Source of the DNA: Euleptes europaea
Taxonomy: Eukaryota; Chordata; Lepidosauria; Squamata; Sphaerodactylidae
Assembly: GCF_029931775.1 (NCBI RefSeq)
Contig: NC_079312.1
Location: 11,105,821-11,169,820 of the forward strand
DNA: 64,000 nt
Direction of reading: 5' to 3'
The position numbers and the translations under genes were made by a program. Shown here one piece after another: positions 31,661-41,600 of the stretch; position 1 is the stretch's first letter, and each line of letters starts with the position of its first letter. Under the pieces are notes generated by a model. That model searched no databases. It was given only the letters and a program-made list of their open reading frames with translations, and was not told the origin of the DNA.

Positions 31661-31901
31661 ATCAATAATACTTTATATCAATTCGGTCATATAATTCAAA
31701 CAGTAAACAGTAGAACAGAAAGCGAAAAAGTCCCGTAATGAATGTAGATTCATTACGGGACTTTCATTACGGAATCTACATTCATTACGGGGCTTTTTTG
31801 CTTTCTGATCTACTGTATACTGTTTGAATTATATGACTGAATTGATATAAAGTATTATTGATGCATCCAGTAGCCATCAGTGCTTGCTAATTTTCTTCAA
31901 C
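31575..31901. repeat. Long foldback/palindromic element
   Basis: The left arm from gttgaagaaaattagcaagc is matched in reverse by the right arm ending gcttgctaattttcttcaac (31901). Inner parts also pair: 'ttcggtcatataattcaaac' with 'gtttgaattatatgactgaa', and around the centre 'tcccgtaatgaatgtaga' with 'tctacattcattacgggg'. No target duplication was found. The family is unknown. Confidence 0.7.
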
Positions 31902-31916
31902 TCTGTTACTTTAGCA

Positions 31917-32343
31917 CAGGGATGGGGAACCTTTTTCCTGCCAAGGGCCATTTGCACATTTATAACATCATTCGAGGGCCATACCAGGTGTAGATCTCCC
32001 GGTTGGGGGGGAGGCTAGGGTTGCCAGGTCTCCAGCCACCACCTGGAGGTTGGCAACTCCAGGGGAGGCCACATAGAGAAGGCCTGGAGGGCGCCCCCGC
32101 TCCCCCCTCCCAGGCGGGAGGGCAGCCAGCGGTGGGCTCCAGCAAACAAGGCACCAGGGAGGCGCAGCCCGCAGTCCATCGGCAAGGGAGGAAGGAAAAC
32201 AGAAAGAGGAAAGGGGAGGGAGGAAGGGAGAAAGAGAGAGAAAGGGAGAAAGAAATGGAGAGGGGAAGGAAGGAAGGAAGGAAGGAAGGAAGGAAGGAAG
32301 GAAGGAAGGAAGGAAGGAAGGAAGGAAGGAAGGAAGGAAGGAA

Positions 32344-32380
<37 letters not shown>

Positions 32381-32427
32381 GAAGGAAGGAAGGAAGGAAG
32401 GAAGGAAGGAAGGAAGGAAGGAAGGAA

Positions 32428-32477
<50 letters not shown>

Positions 32478-33127
32478 AAAGGACGGAGGGAGACAAAGAA
32501 AGAGACAGAAAAAGAGGGAGAAAGAGAGGGAGAGAAAGGAGAAAGAGTGACAGAAAAAGAGGAAGAAAAGAGAGAAAAGCCTCCCCCCCCCCACACACAC
32601 ACCCGTACACGCCAGCCCGTGCAACCGGGCCCCAGCCTCCCCACCTCCCCAGCCCACACACACACACACACCCTGCGGCGCACGGAGCCCTGAGTGACTG
32701 GGCCCCAGTCTCCGTGCCCTCCCCCCCGAGTCCATAAAAGGCCCCCCCCCCGAAGCCCGATAGGCTCCCACATGCATGCTCTGCCACCGGGAGCCGCCGG
32801 CCTCTCCCCCCCCTCGCTGCTTAACAACCAACAGACAGCAAGAGGGGCTTACAATGTGCTGCGGCGTTCCTGCAAACCGTGGCTGTAGGGGAAAGCCTTG
32901 GGGGAAGCATCCCTCCCCCTCCCCTCTCGCCAACCAACAGCCGACAGTTGGCGAGAGGAAGTCCAAAGGGCACTGCAGTGCCCCTGTAAGCCGCGGCCCC
33001 AGGAACACCCTTGGGGAGGGCCGCCCTGCGCCCCACCTCTGCGGCAGGGCCCTGGAGCTCCCGAGGGCCACAAAAAATGTCCTCAGGGGCCGCATATGGC
33101 CCCCGGGCCTGAGATTCCCCATCCCTG
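31917..33127. mobile_element. hAT-type element, GC-rich, 8-bp TSD, with internal insertions
   Basis: Ends cagggatggggaacct and gattccccatccctg, with the exact duplication CTTTAGCA at 31909-31916 and 33128-33135. The 1.2-kb interior holds a piece of the common MITE (32018-32060), a large purine microsatellite and GC-rich sequence with no transposase. It shares 'ccaagggccatttg' with 27766-28136. Confidence 0.75.
32263..32480. repeat. (GGAA)n/(GAAA)n microsatellite
   Basis: About 215 bp of uninterrupted GGAA and GAAA tetramers in alternating blocks, with purine-rich decay to about 32575. Open frames on both strands of this stretch (poly-Lys/Arg/Glu or Phe/Leu/Ser) are repeat artefacts. Confidence 0.95.
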
Positions 33128-33159
33128 CTTTAGCACGAGGTTAATTTTTTAATTGTTAA

Positions 33160-33278
33160 CCTCCAGGAGGTGGCTGGAGATCTCCCGCTATTACAACGGA
33201 TCTCCCAGTGATGGAGATCAGTTCACCTAGAGAAAATAGCCGCTTAGGAAGGTGGACTCGATAGCATTATCCCCTCCT
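33160..33278 (-). mobile_element. hAT-like MITE, partial
   Basis: Reverse orientation family blocks 'ggagatctcccgctattaca' and 'gatcagttcacctagagaaa'. Confidence 0.6.
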
Positions 33279-33473
33279 AGGGTTGCCAGCTCTGGGTTGG
33301 GATATACCTGGAAATTTTGGTGGTGGAGTCTGAGGAGGGTGGGGTTTGGGGAGGGGAGAGACTTCAGTGGGGTATAATGCCATGGGGTCCTCTGTCCAAA
33401 GCAGGCATTTTCTCCAGGGGAACTGATCTCTGTCGCCTGGAGATCACCGCTATCACCTGGAGGTTGTCAACCC
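33279..33473 (+). mobile_element. hAT-like MITE copy
   Basis: From tagggttgccagctctgggt to tggaggttgtcaacccta, complete by family comparison. Confidence 0.75.
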
Positions 33474-33556
33474 TATCCCCTCCCCAAAACCCACCCTCCT
33501 CGATCTTCACTCCCAAAATCTCCATGTACTTCCCAACCCGGAGTTAGCAACCCTCA
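33474..33556 (-). mobile_element. hAT-like MITE, partial
   Basis: 'cccctccccaaaacccaccc' to 'cggagttagcaaccctc', the left third of the family in reverse. It probably belongs with 33160-33278 as one copy split by 33279-33473. Confidence 0.6.
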
Positions 33557-33636
33557 TTGTTAAGTGCCTCAGGACAGGGTATTACGATGACAGTAGGCCA
33601 TCTGCCATGGTTTTGAGTCTGTCAGCTGCTGTCATG

Positions 33637-33715
33637 CAAGGTTGCCAACTCCAGGATGGGAAATCCCTGGAGCTTTGGGGAAAGAGCCTGGGAAGGGCGG
33701 GATCTGGGAAGGCCT
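33637..33715 (+). mobile_element. hAT-like MITE, left part
   Basis: 'aaggttgccaactccaggat' then 'gggaaatccctggagctttg'. The right part is missing. Confidence 0.55.
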
Positions 33716-33776
33716 AAAACATATAAATAAAATTGCTACAAGGAGAGGCCAGCAGAGGAAGCTGGGTGCAGTCTTA

Positions 33777-33935
33777 GGGTGCTTTCGCACACGCTGAACT
33801 ATCTACTTTCAATCCACTTTCAGTGCACTTTACAGCTGCATTTCAGTTGAAAGGGCAAGATCAGTTTGCAAACTATTGTTAAAGTGCATTGGAAGTGGAC
33901 TGAAAGTGCGTTGTTCAGCATCGGGCCCTCAGTCG
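33777..33935. repeat. Palindromic MITE-like hairpin
   Basis: 'cgcacacgctgaac' and 'tttcaatccactttcagtgc' face 'gcattggaagtggactgaaa' and 'gcgttgttcagcat'. The arms are about 60 bp with mismatches. The family is unknown. Confidence 0.55.
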
Positions 33936-33963
33936 CTGCGTCTCAAAAAGGACATTGCAGATA

Positions 33964-34345
33964 GGGTTGCCAACTTCCAGGTACTGGAAATCAAACTGGG
34001 AGGCTAGTGCCCTAAGGAGATTGGTAAACAAACGGTGGACACTTATGGCAAAAAAGCATGAAACTGCAATGCTTAACACTGAAGATATGATGTAATTAAG
34101 CGCATAAGCATGAACATAAACAGGAACAATATTCACAACAAAATACAAATGCACGCTCCCGGATTGACAAGGTAAGTGGCAAGGCTGATAGAGATCAGTT
34201 CCCCGGGAGAAAATGGCCACTTTGGCAATTGGACTCTATGACACTGAAGTCCCTCCCCTCCCCAAACCCTGCCTTTCTTAGGCTCCACCCCAAAGACCTC
34301 TCCTTGATGGCCAAGAGGGACCTGGCAACCCTGATTGCAGAGCTG
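33964..34345 (-). mobile_element. hAT-like MITE split by an insertion
   Basis: It starts tagggttgccaacttccagg and ends ggacctggcaaccctga. About 185 bp (roughly 33988-34172) of unrelated sequence interrupts it after 'ggtactg'. Confidence 0.65.
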
Positions 34346-35150
34346 GAAAAAGTACCGAAGAGGACAACCAAAATGATTAAGGGCTTGGGAGACCTTCCTT
34401 ATAAGGAAAGCCTGAAAAGAGATGACTGGTGTGGGGGGAAACACATGACTGAGGTTCATAAAATTATGCACGGGGTGGAGAGAACTGACAAAGAGAACTT
34501 TTTCTCCCTCCCAAAATACTAGAACTGGAGGGCATCCAACGAAGCTGATGGGCAATAGATTCAGGATGGACAAATGGAAATACTTATTTATACAATGAGA
34601 GCTTAAAATGTGGAATTAGCTGCCAGAGGATGTAGTGGTGGCCACAAATATAGAGAGCTTTAAAAGGGGATTAGACATACATCATTGATCTAATCCATTT
34701 ATTTTAAGGATACTTTTGAGATAAAAATTTGTTACTATATTAAACTAACAATAAACGTAATAATTGTAATGAACTAGATAATTAAGAATTAATTTGTAAC
34801 TAAGTTAGAAGTATTTTTTGGATTAGAATTACTATACAAAAGAATAGATAAATTTATAATAAGATGGAGGAAGATGAGGGGAAAGTCTTTTAATTATTAT
34901 TTTTTATTAATAGATGAAAATGCTTTTTGACAACGATGTTAAATTTTTATTAGTATTATCCGTGAAATGAATATGTTGCTAAAAAGTTACCCAACAGTAA
35001 AAAATTGTGAAAATAATTAAAAAAAATATTATTTTTTTAAAAAGGGGGATTAGACATATTCATGGAGGAAAGGTTTATCAGTGGCTACTGGCCCTGGTGA
35101 CTGAAGGGAACCTCCATGTTCAGAGGCGCCATACCTGTGCGAGGATGTGG
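34340..35150 (+). mobile_element. CR1/L2-like LINE 3' region, split by L1
   Basis: 'gagctggaaaaagtaccgaa', 'aaccaaaatgattaagggct' and 'taaaattatgcacggggtgg' are ORF2 C-terminal codons of this LINE group. The 3' UTR continues after the L1 insertion with 'ttcatggaggaaaggtttat' and 'cagtggctactggccctggt'. The 3' tail resembles 60395-60722. Confidence 0.65.
34680..35039 (+). mobile_element. L1-type 3' UTR insertion
   Basis: An AT-rich block ending in an A-rich tail, flanked by near-identical copies of aaaaggggattagacata (about 34662-34679 and 35041-35057). It has only the 3' UTR. It is similar in composition to the L1 tail at 6664-6945. Confidence 0.6.
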
Positions 35151-35307
35151 CAGCAGGGGAGGGCTTTGGCCTTAGCTCCTCCCTACTTTACCAGGCTCCA
35201 CCCCTGGACCAGGTTGCACCACCCATTGTCTCCTTGGCTCCACTTCCGGAATATCAGGTCCCAGTCCCTAAAGCCAGTCAGAGACACTTTCCCCTGTGTG
35301 TTGAGTG

Positions 35308-35525
35308 CTAAGTGCTGTCAAGTCACTTCCGACTCACGGCGACCCTATGAATCTAAGTCCTCCAAAGTGTCCTATCTTTGACAGCCTTGCTCAGATCTTG
35401 CAAATTGAGGGCTGTGGCTTCCTTTATTGAGTCAATCCATCTCTTGTTGGGTCTTCCTCTTTTCCTGTGCCTCAACTTTTCCTATTATGATTGTCTTCTC
35501 AAATACCAAAATACGATAGCCTCAG
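35308..35525 (-). mobile_element. BovB/RTE LINE 3' end
   Basis: Reverse order: 'tgctgtcaagtcacttccga', 'cggcgaccctatgaatctaa', 'tttgacagccttgctcagat', 'attgagtcaatccatctctt'. It matches 1882-2221 in reverse. 5'-truncated. Confidence 0.8.
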
Positions 35526-35529
35526 TTTA

Positions 35530-35945
35530 GTCATTTAGCTTTCCCCTACCCCATATCAGTATTAGGGTGTGTGGAACAGCATGGTGGACTTTGCTAGGGT
35601 TTCAAATACCTTCCTCAGCCACAGGCGGCTGTGGATCTAATCTTTTGAGCTACATAGAGTTTTGGTCAAATCCAGAGGTGATCTTGGTGTTATTGTTTTT
35701 AAAAAAATAAGGATATATTTATTAGCCATAGCTGTTAAACAGAACCTCCCTGTATAGAGGCAGTTTACCACTGAATGTCAGGTACTAGGGGTGAACAATG
35801 AGGGAATGTCTGTTGAAACATCTTGACCTGGTAGTTTTCCAGTGGCTGTCAACTGTTGGAAACAGGAGGCTGGGCTGAATGAACCTTTAGTCTCTCCCTC
35901 TTCCCCCTTAACCTACCTCACAGGGTTGTTGTGAGGACAGCATAA
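35530..35945. other. Mostly unassigned, with LINE tail traces
   Basis: 'agaacctccctgtatagagg' near 35740 and 'ggctgggctgaatgaacctt' near 35870 look like LINE 3' UTR remnants. Nothing else is recognised. Confidence 0.3.
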
Positions 35946-35949
35946 AGGG

Positions 35950-36262
35950 GATGAAGAAGAAAAAGGGCTGGTTTTTATACACCGACTTTCTCTACCACTT
36001 AAGCAAGAATCAAACCGGCTTACAATCCCCTTCCCTTTCCCTCCCCACAACAGACACCCTACGAGGTAGGTGGGGCTGAGACAATGTGACTAGCCCAAGG
36101 TCACCCAGCTGGCTTCATGTGTAGGAGGGGGAAACCAACCCGGTTCACCAGATTAACGTCCGCCACTCATGTGGAGGAGTGGGGAATCAAACCCGGCTCT
36201 CCAGATTAGAGTCCACCACTCCTAACCACTACTCTTCAACACTACACCATGCTGGCTCTCCG
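35950..36262 (-). mobile_element. tRNA-derived SINE (second family), full length
   Basis: Reverse orientation: 'agggctggtttttatacacc', 'agcccaaggtcacccagctg', doubled 'catgtg(t/g)aggag' block, 'ggctctccagattagagtcc', ending 'acactacaccatgctggctc'. Confidence 0.8.
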
Positions 36263-36333
36263 GCGTTAAATATGTTAATTATACTGAGCTCCTCGGAAGA
36301 AGAGGAGGCTGCCAACGGGGTCTCTGCCTACAC

Positions 36334-36639
36334 CAGTGGTTCCCAACCTTTTTTTGACCAGGGACCACTAGGACTTTTTTGTTCGGTGCAGGGACCCCAA
36401 GGTTCAAAATAAAAATTCCGAGGATTTGCAAATAAACTTGAATCATAACTGTTAGTTAAACATTAAACTTAGAATAATATTTGAATAGATATTTTTAGAA
36501 TAGAGAACTTTTAATTGAAAATATTAATTTATTATGGGTTTATAACTTTGTTTCGCCGACCTTAATTTAGTTCTCGCGGACTAACTTTGTTTCGCCGACC
36601 TTAATTTAGTTCTCGCGGACCCCCGGTGGGGAACCAGTG
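36334..36639 (-). mobile_element. hAT-type MITE (CAGTGGTTCCCAACC ends)
   Basis: Ends cagtggttcccaacctttt and ggggaaccagtg; flanks GCCTACAC (36326-36333) and GTCTACAC (36640-36647), 7 of 8. A 39-bp part 'ctaactttgtttcgccgacc...' is tandemly doubled inside. It is the same family as 37407-37687, in opposite orientation. Confidence 0.75.
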
Positions 36640-37254
36640 GTCTACACAATGAAAGCTGCACGGGTTGAATGTCTGCCTGTGACAGCTGCTCCTTGAGAAG
36701 GTCAGGATATCTGTCAAAGGCAAACCTGAGTGACAGAGACTGTTTGGGGTTTAACACCCTGCCTTGGAATGGGTTAAAGGGACGAATGTGTGATTCCTAG
36801 AAAGGACCTTTAAAATGCTTGTCGCAGTTCACCTAGTGATGATGATGATGATGCAGGGGTGGGAAGATGCCTCCCTTTTCCTGTTCCTGCCCCCTCTCCA
36901 CTTTCTGGAAACAAAGTAGCTTTTTTTAGAGTTTCCCCCACCCCATCCCCACTGACAACTTGAGCCCTGGATGGATTTGTGGGGACAAAGTGGAGCTGGT
37001 GAGTTTAAAAAGGGAGGTTGGGGAACAACAGGAAGGAGAAGAAACCATGTGTCGGATCGAGGGTGGCACACATGGCAGTAGGGGTTCGCCTTGACAGCCA
37101 AGCAGAACCTCCATGTGCAAAGGCAGTGCATCTCTGAAAACCAAATGTCAGAGGATGCAGAGTGAGGGTGGGCTGTTCCGTTGGTACCTCCTTGGAGGGG
37201 CTCCTGGACGGATGAAGGCAGCCACTGTTGGGAAGGGAAGGGCATAGGGGAAGG

Positions 37255-37745
37255 GGGCCATGGCTCAGTGGCGGAGCGTCTGCTCAGCATGCAGAAGGTC
37301 CCAGGTTCAATCCTCAGCGTCTCCAATTAAAAAGATCAGGCAGCAGCAGGTGACGTGAAAGGCCTGTGCCTGAGACCCTGGAGAGCTGCTGCCAGTCTGT
37401 GTAGATCACTGGTTCCCAACCGGGGGTCCATGGACCCCCAGGGGTCCGTGAGAACTAAATTAAGGTCCGCGAAACAAAGTTATAAACCCATAATAATTAA
37501 TATTTTCAATTAAAAGTTCTCTATTATAAAAAAATATTCAAATATTATTCTAAGTTTAATGTTTAACTAACAGTTATGATTAAAGTTTATTTTCAAATTC
37601 TCTGAATTTTTATTTTGGACCTTGGGGTCCCTGCACCGAACAAAAAAGTCCTAGTGGTCCCTGGTCAAAAAAGGTTGGGAACCAGTGGTGTAGATAGTAC
37701 TGATCTTGTTGGGCTGATGCTCTATAAGGCAGCTTCATGTGTACA
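37255..37745 (+). mobile_element. tRNA-derived SINE split by a hAT MITE
   Basis: Head 'gggccatggctcagtggcgg', 'aggtcccaggttcaatcctc' and 'ctgagaccctggagagctgc' up to 37406; the tail 'agtactgatcttgttgggct' and 'ggcagcttcatgtg' resumes at 37696. Confidence 0.8.
37407..37687 (+). mobile_element. hAT-type MITE with exact 8-bp TSD
   Basis: Ends cactggttcccaacc and ggttgggaaccagtg are perfect inverted repeats. The duplication GTGTAGAT lies at 37399-37406 and 37688-37695 inside the SINE. It is 281 bp. Confidence 0.85.
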
Positions 37746-38035
37746 TATGGGAGTCCTTCAAGGCTCATATTTGAGAAAGAAGGGGCCCTGGGCTTGTTCA
37801 GCTGTGATTTTTAGGGTGGTTTCTTTTCTAAGGATTAGACAGATTAATGGACGTTGGGCTCTGCCAATAGTTATTGCATCAGACACTTTTTGGCATTGCT
37901 TCCAATTTTGTAATCCTGAATCTTGTTGCATTGCTTATTAGACGTCTCACACTATTTGACGGCATTGTTTTACACTGTCTAATATCCCTTGAATCACAGT
38001 GAGAAAGGTGGGCTATAAATAAACAGATAAATATT
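37746..38035 (+). mobile_element. LINE 3' end (unclassified)
   Basis: 'gcattgcttccaattttgta' and an end 'gtgggctataaataaacaga', typical for a LINE 3' UTR. The ORF part is too decayed to classify. Confidence 0.45.
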
Positions 38036-38190
38036 AGCTGTGACAGTTAGATAGGCTTTCTCTGTCCAAGGGGGTTCTTCCTCTGAACAATGTTTCTTTC
38101 CGCCTGGTACAAATTTATAACAGTTGCTCCCCCGCCCACTCCCACTATTTTATACCACAAATCTGACAAAAGGATAATGCTACATAGCTA

Positions 38191-38330
38191 AGGTTGCCAG
38201 CCTCCAGGTGGAGCCTGGAGTTCTCCTGGAATCGTAACTGGTCTCCAAAAAGCAAAGATCAGTTCCCCTGGTGGAAGTGGCATCTTCAGGAAGTGGACTC
38301 TACGGTGTGAGTCCATCTGTCCTTAAGCAG
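38191..38330 (-). mobile_element. hAT-like MITE, partial
   Basis: 'aaggttgccagcctccaggt' then 'agatcagttcccctggtgga' and 'agtggactctacgg'. The last third is absent. Confidence 0.6.
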
Positions 38331-38394
38331 AGAAGAGTGAATTCAGACGCCCAATGGCAATAGCATGTAAATGTCAATAGCAGGTAATATAGAC

Positions 38395-38513
38395 TCACAT
38401 TCTAGTTGTATCTGAAGAAGGGAGCTGTGGCTCCCAAAAGCTCACACCCTGCCAGAAATTTTGTTAGTCTTTAAGGTGCTACTGGACGCTTGCTGTTTTC
38501 TACTGCTACATCC
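38395..38513 (+). mobile_element. Short repeat with hammerhead-like motif (second family)
   Basis: 'tgtatctgaagaagggagct', 'gtggctcccaaaagctcaca', then 'tttgttagtctttaaggtgc' and 'tactggacgcttgctgtttt'. The same repeat in reverse lies at 19625-19712. This layout is familiar from reptile repeats. Confidence 0.65.
38408..38447 (+). ncRNA. Hammerhead-like core, second family (one core base changed)
   Basis: GTAT (38408-38411), CTGAAGA (38412-38418), stem II GGGAG (38420-38424) with CTCCC (38431-38435), AAA where GAA is expected, palindrome AGCT (38439-38442), C at 38443 and ACAC. Stem II differs from the copy at 7473-7512 on both sides and still pairs. Confidence 0.5.
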
Positions 38514-38530
38514 CCACACATTAAGCCTCT

Positions 38531-38592
38531 ATTCATAGGGTCGCCCTGAGTCGGAAGCGACTTGACGGCACTTACACACACACACACACACA
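38531..38592 (+). mobile_element. BovB 3' tail
   Basis: 'tcatagggtcgccctgagtc' and 'ggaagcgacttgacggcact' followed by (CA)n. Only the last 60 bp of the element. Confidence 0.75.
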
Positions 38593-38606
38593 GAGGTAGG
38601 ACATCC

Positions 38607-39567
38607 TGATACCTAAAAGCTCCAGCCCTGGAGATGGCACCCATAACAGAGACTCACTGAACTGTTTGAAACATTGCTGCCTGCACCTTAATAGCCTGCT
38701 GCTCTGGGCTAGCTCTCCCCAGTTTTGTACAAGCCAGACTTTCCAGGGACAAGAGGCCGGATCACCTCTGCAGAACCAGCAGAACAATTGCCATGATCCC
38801 TGATTGCCTCTTGATCCAAAAGCCTGAGCCAAAGAGAAGCCATTATTGCAAGGCGAGAGCATCACGTAGCCCTTCTCTGCATATTCCCCCCCCTCCTGTG
38901 TATCCTGGGAAAACATCCTCAGCTATCTACATTAAAGGATTCCCCCTGCCGCCTCCCTGGAATGTGAAGATTTACAACCTCCGGAGAAGGACCATCTCAG
39001 GATGTATAAATCAAGGATGCCAGCTTAGTAAACAAATTGCCACCTCACCCTATCTCTGACCCTGAAATCTTTTTAATCTCTTTTGTTGTTGTTGGAAGGA
39101 GCCATCTGGAGAATCTCACTCCCCCCCCACCCCCAGAAAAGGGTATATTTTGCCCTACCCAACAAGGCTCAGTGCAGATCTTCCCCCTTCACTCTGACAT
39201 GTCTCCCTCGTGTGTTAAGTTCCATACACCCCTCCCCCCCCCACTGTATTCTGTCTACCTCTATGCCACGGATTTTGGAACATCTCCACTTCTAGAGATT
39301 GGTAAAGTATCCTAATTAATAACTCCCTCAATATCTCTTACTTACCTCCTTTATCTTTATTCCTATTTTCTTGTACGTGTGTTATTTGTAACATTGAATG
39401 AATGAATATATATATATAAACCTTTTAATTTGGAATTCCTGAGTCTGTCTTTATTTGGGGAGTCACTGAGAAAAACCCTCGTAGACATAGGGCGATCCTG
39501 GCTTAATAAATACATAGTTACCGATTGCTCGAGCTAATTCCCCATCCAAAGAGCAATTTTGGTAACA
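38607..39567 (+). repeat. 5' LTR of the 38.6-kb element
   Basis: 961 bp, TG...CA, nearly identical to 46072-47032. It contains 'ataaaccttttaatttggaa' and 'cttaataaatacatag', possible polyadenylation context. Confidence 0.85.
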
Positions 39568-39904
39568 GTTCATTGGTGGAGAAAATGCGGGCAGCCCCTG
39601 CACTTGTGAATGCCTTGTGAAGTCGACGCACAAGCATTTCCATGGCAGACGTAAGGGGAAGTCTCGGTGACTCTCTGAATCTTGACTGAATGCATCACCT
39701 GAACAAAATTGTCATATTAAAATAACAGAGGGTGTGTGCAAACTGTGTGTTTGGCTCTAGAGAGCACTATCTTGTGGGTTGGCTTCCCTCCCCATCTGGG
39801 AAACTCTCTGTAGGGGAGCCCTTTTGAGATTCTTTGTGTAACTAGTCCCTCTCTTCTTGAGATTTCTCGATGGTGCGCTTACTTTCCAGCCACCACCAGA
39901 GCTA

Positions 39905-40040
39905 AGTAACTGAATTTTTTTTTGTGAAACTGAATTTTTTTTGTGAAACTGAATCTTTATTGTGAACCTGAATCTTTATTGTGAACCTGAATCTTTATTG
40001 TGAACCTGAATCTTTATTGTGAACCTGAATTTTTTTTGAG
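39905..40040. repeat. Tandem repeat of about 19-20 bp in the leader
   Basis: About seven units of 'ctgaatctttattgtgaac' and variants with T-runs, just inside the 5' LTR. Confidence 0.85.
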
Positions 40041-40121
40041 TAACTGCATATTTGAATATTGAGTACCTGAAAACTTGCGATCTGGACGCAGATCATAGCC
40101 GGGGTGAGCTCAAGCCCCCCC

Positions 40122-40460
40122 CCCCAAACAGGAGCGACGGCACTGGCTGTCTGCTACTGAGTGAAACTGAAAGATTGGCCGGGAGCGAGGTGCCCCCCCA
40201 ATCCAAGAGCAACTGCAAAGTCTGAACCCCAGCAGCGACGGCACTGGCTGTCTGCTACTGAGTGAAACTGAAAGATTGGCCGGGAGCGAGGTGCCCCCCC
40301 AATCCAAGAGCAACTGCAAAGTCTGAACCCCAGGAGCGACGGCACTGGCTGTCTGCTACTGAGTGAAACTGAAAGATTGGCCGGGAGCGAGGTGCCCCCC
40401 CAATCCAAGAGCAACTGCAAAGTCTGAACCCCAGGAGCGACGGCACTGGCTGTCTGCTAC
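40122..40460. repeat. 101-bp tandem repeat in the leader
   Basis: Three full units and a partial fourth of 'gcgacggcactggctgtctg' ... 'caatccaagagcaactgcaa'. The units are almost identical, then diverge in the last copy. They lie upstream of the gag-position frame. Confidence 0.9.
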
Positions 40461-40943
40461 TGAGTAATTGATAGGATGGGCTCGAGAGCGAGGTGCGTCG
40501 AGGCCCCAATCCAAGAGCATTGGAAAGTCTGGAGTGGAATGCACAGAATTTCCAATAGAGAACCCTGGAGGGGAGTATCCCCTTGAAACAATGTGGGTTG
40601 TGTAGTCTGGCTGCAGCAGACTGCACTAGCCTGCCTTAAGCAATGGACCCTGGGTTAAAACCACCCCCAGAGCAATAAAAGAGTGCTTGCAAAAATATCT
40701 AATTAGAAATTGTAGCAATTATAGCTCAACTTGAATCCCTGAACTTTTCTTCCACGCTGGGCTGCACCCCAACAGCCAGCGATTAAAAATCCAGAGAGCC
40801 CTGATCGACTCCAACCCCTCCCTTGCTGTGAAACATTTTTGTCCCCGCTGCCTTGAAATACCCGCAAGTGGCGCTTTTATCCCAAGAGTGCAGATCAGAC
40901 TCAAACCCATTCCCCTGGTTCTCTACTGAGAAACGGATTTCTT

Positions 40944-41600
40944 TTGCCTCACCAGGATCAGCCAGAGCGATCCACCCTTTCCCCCAGAGCTATAGTTTTC
41001 ATCATGGCAGGAAAATTGAACAGTGACCCCAGCCTAAGCAAACTAAAGAGATGGCTGCCAAAATTAAGTCATGGTGAACCTTCAAGGCACAATATTGGCA
41101 AACGCGACCCTGTTGGATCCCAGGCAACTAATACTGGACTAATGAAGGATAGGAGTGATTTGTCCCACGCTCTCCTTGAAACACAGAAGGAATTAAATCA
41201 AGGGAAAGGAGCAATGAAAGCTGCCTTGAGCAGGATCACCTCACTTCAGCAAGAACTAGACCATTCTAGGGCCACAATCCAGTATTTACAAGAGCAAATC
41301 ATGGCCCAAGACAAGAGCAGAAACTCTGCTGCCCCTTCCCAAATGAGGGAACAGCAGAAGGTCCCATGGGATTGTAGCAAGGCAAAACTGCCTCTGCTCA
41401 TTCCCTCGAGTGACAAAGGGAACTATTGGCTTCCTCCCCCCCCCCGCGGAGGAAAGCTAGCTATAAACGCAGCGACCTGCCTACCCCCGCCTTGGGAGCG
41501 GCAAGACACGAAGGAAAATTGCAGTAACTTCATAATCAAAATCCAACATTGTGATTCGGTTCAATACGAAGGAAAGATGCCGTTTCAAGCCTCTGTCTGA
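40944..41600 (+). other. Open frame at gag position of the LTR element (fossil part)
   Basis: 218 codons, basic N-terminal region, a heptad-rich middle and a proline-rich end. There is no zinc knuckle and no capsid motif that I can recognise. It is named gag only by position; a different origin is possible. Confidence 0.4.

Noticed and set aside
32003-32737. Long open frames on both strands over the purine repeat
   Set aside because: They are translations of the GGAA/GAAA microsatellite and GC-rich hAT interior, with repeat-only composition.
40122-40460. Regular repeat that could suggest a CRISPR array
   Set aside because: Units are 101 bp with no separate spacers, in a eukaryotic LTR element.
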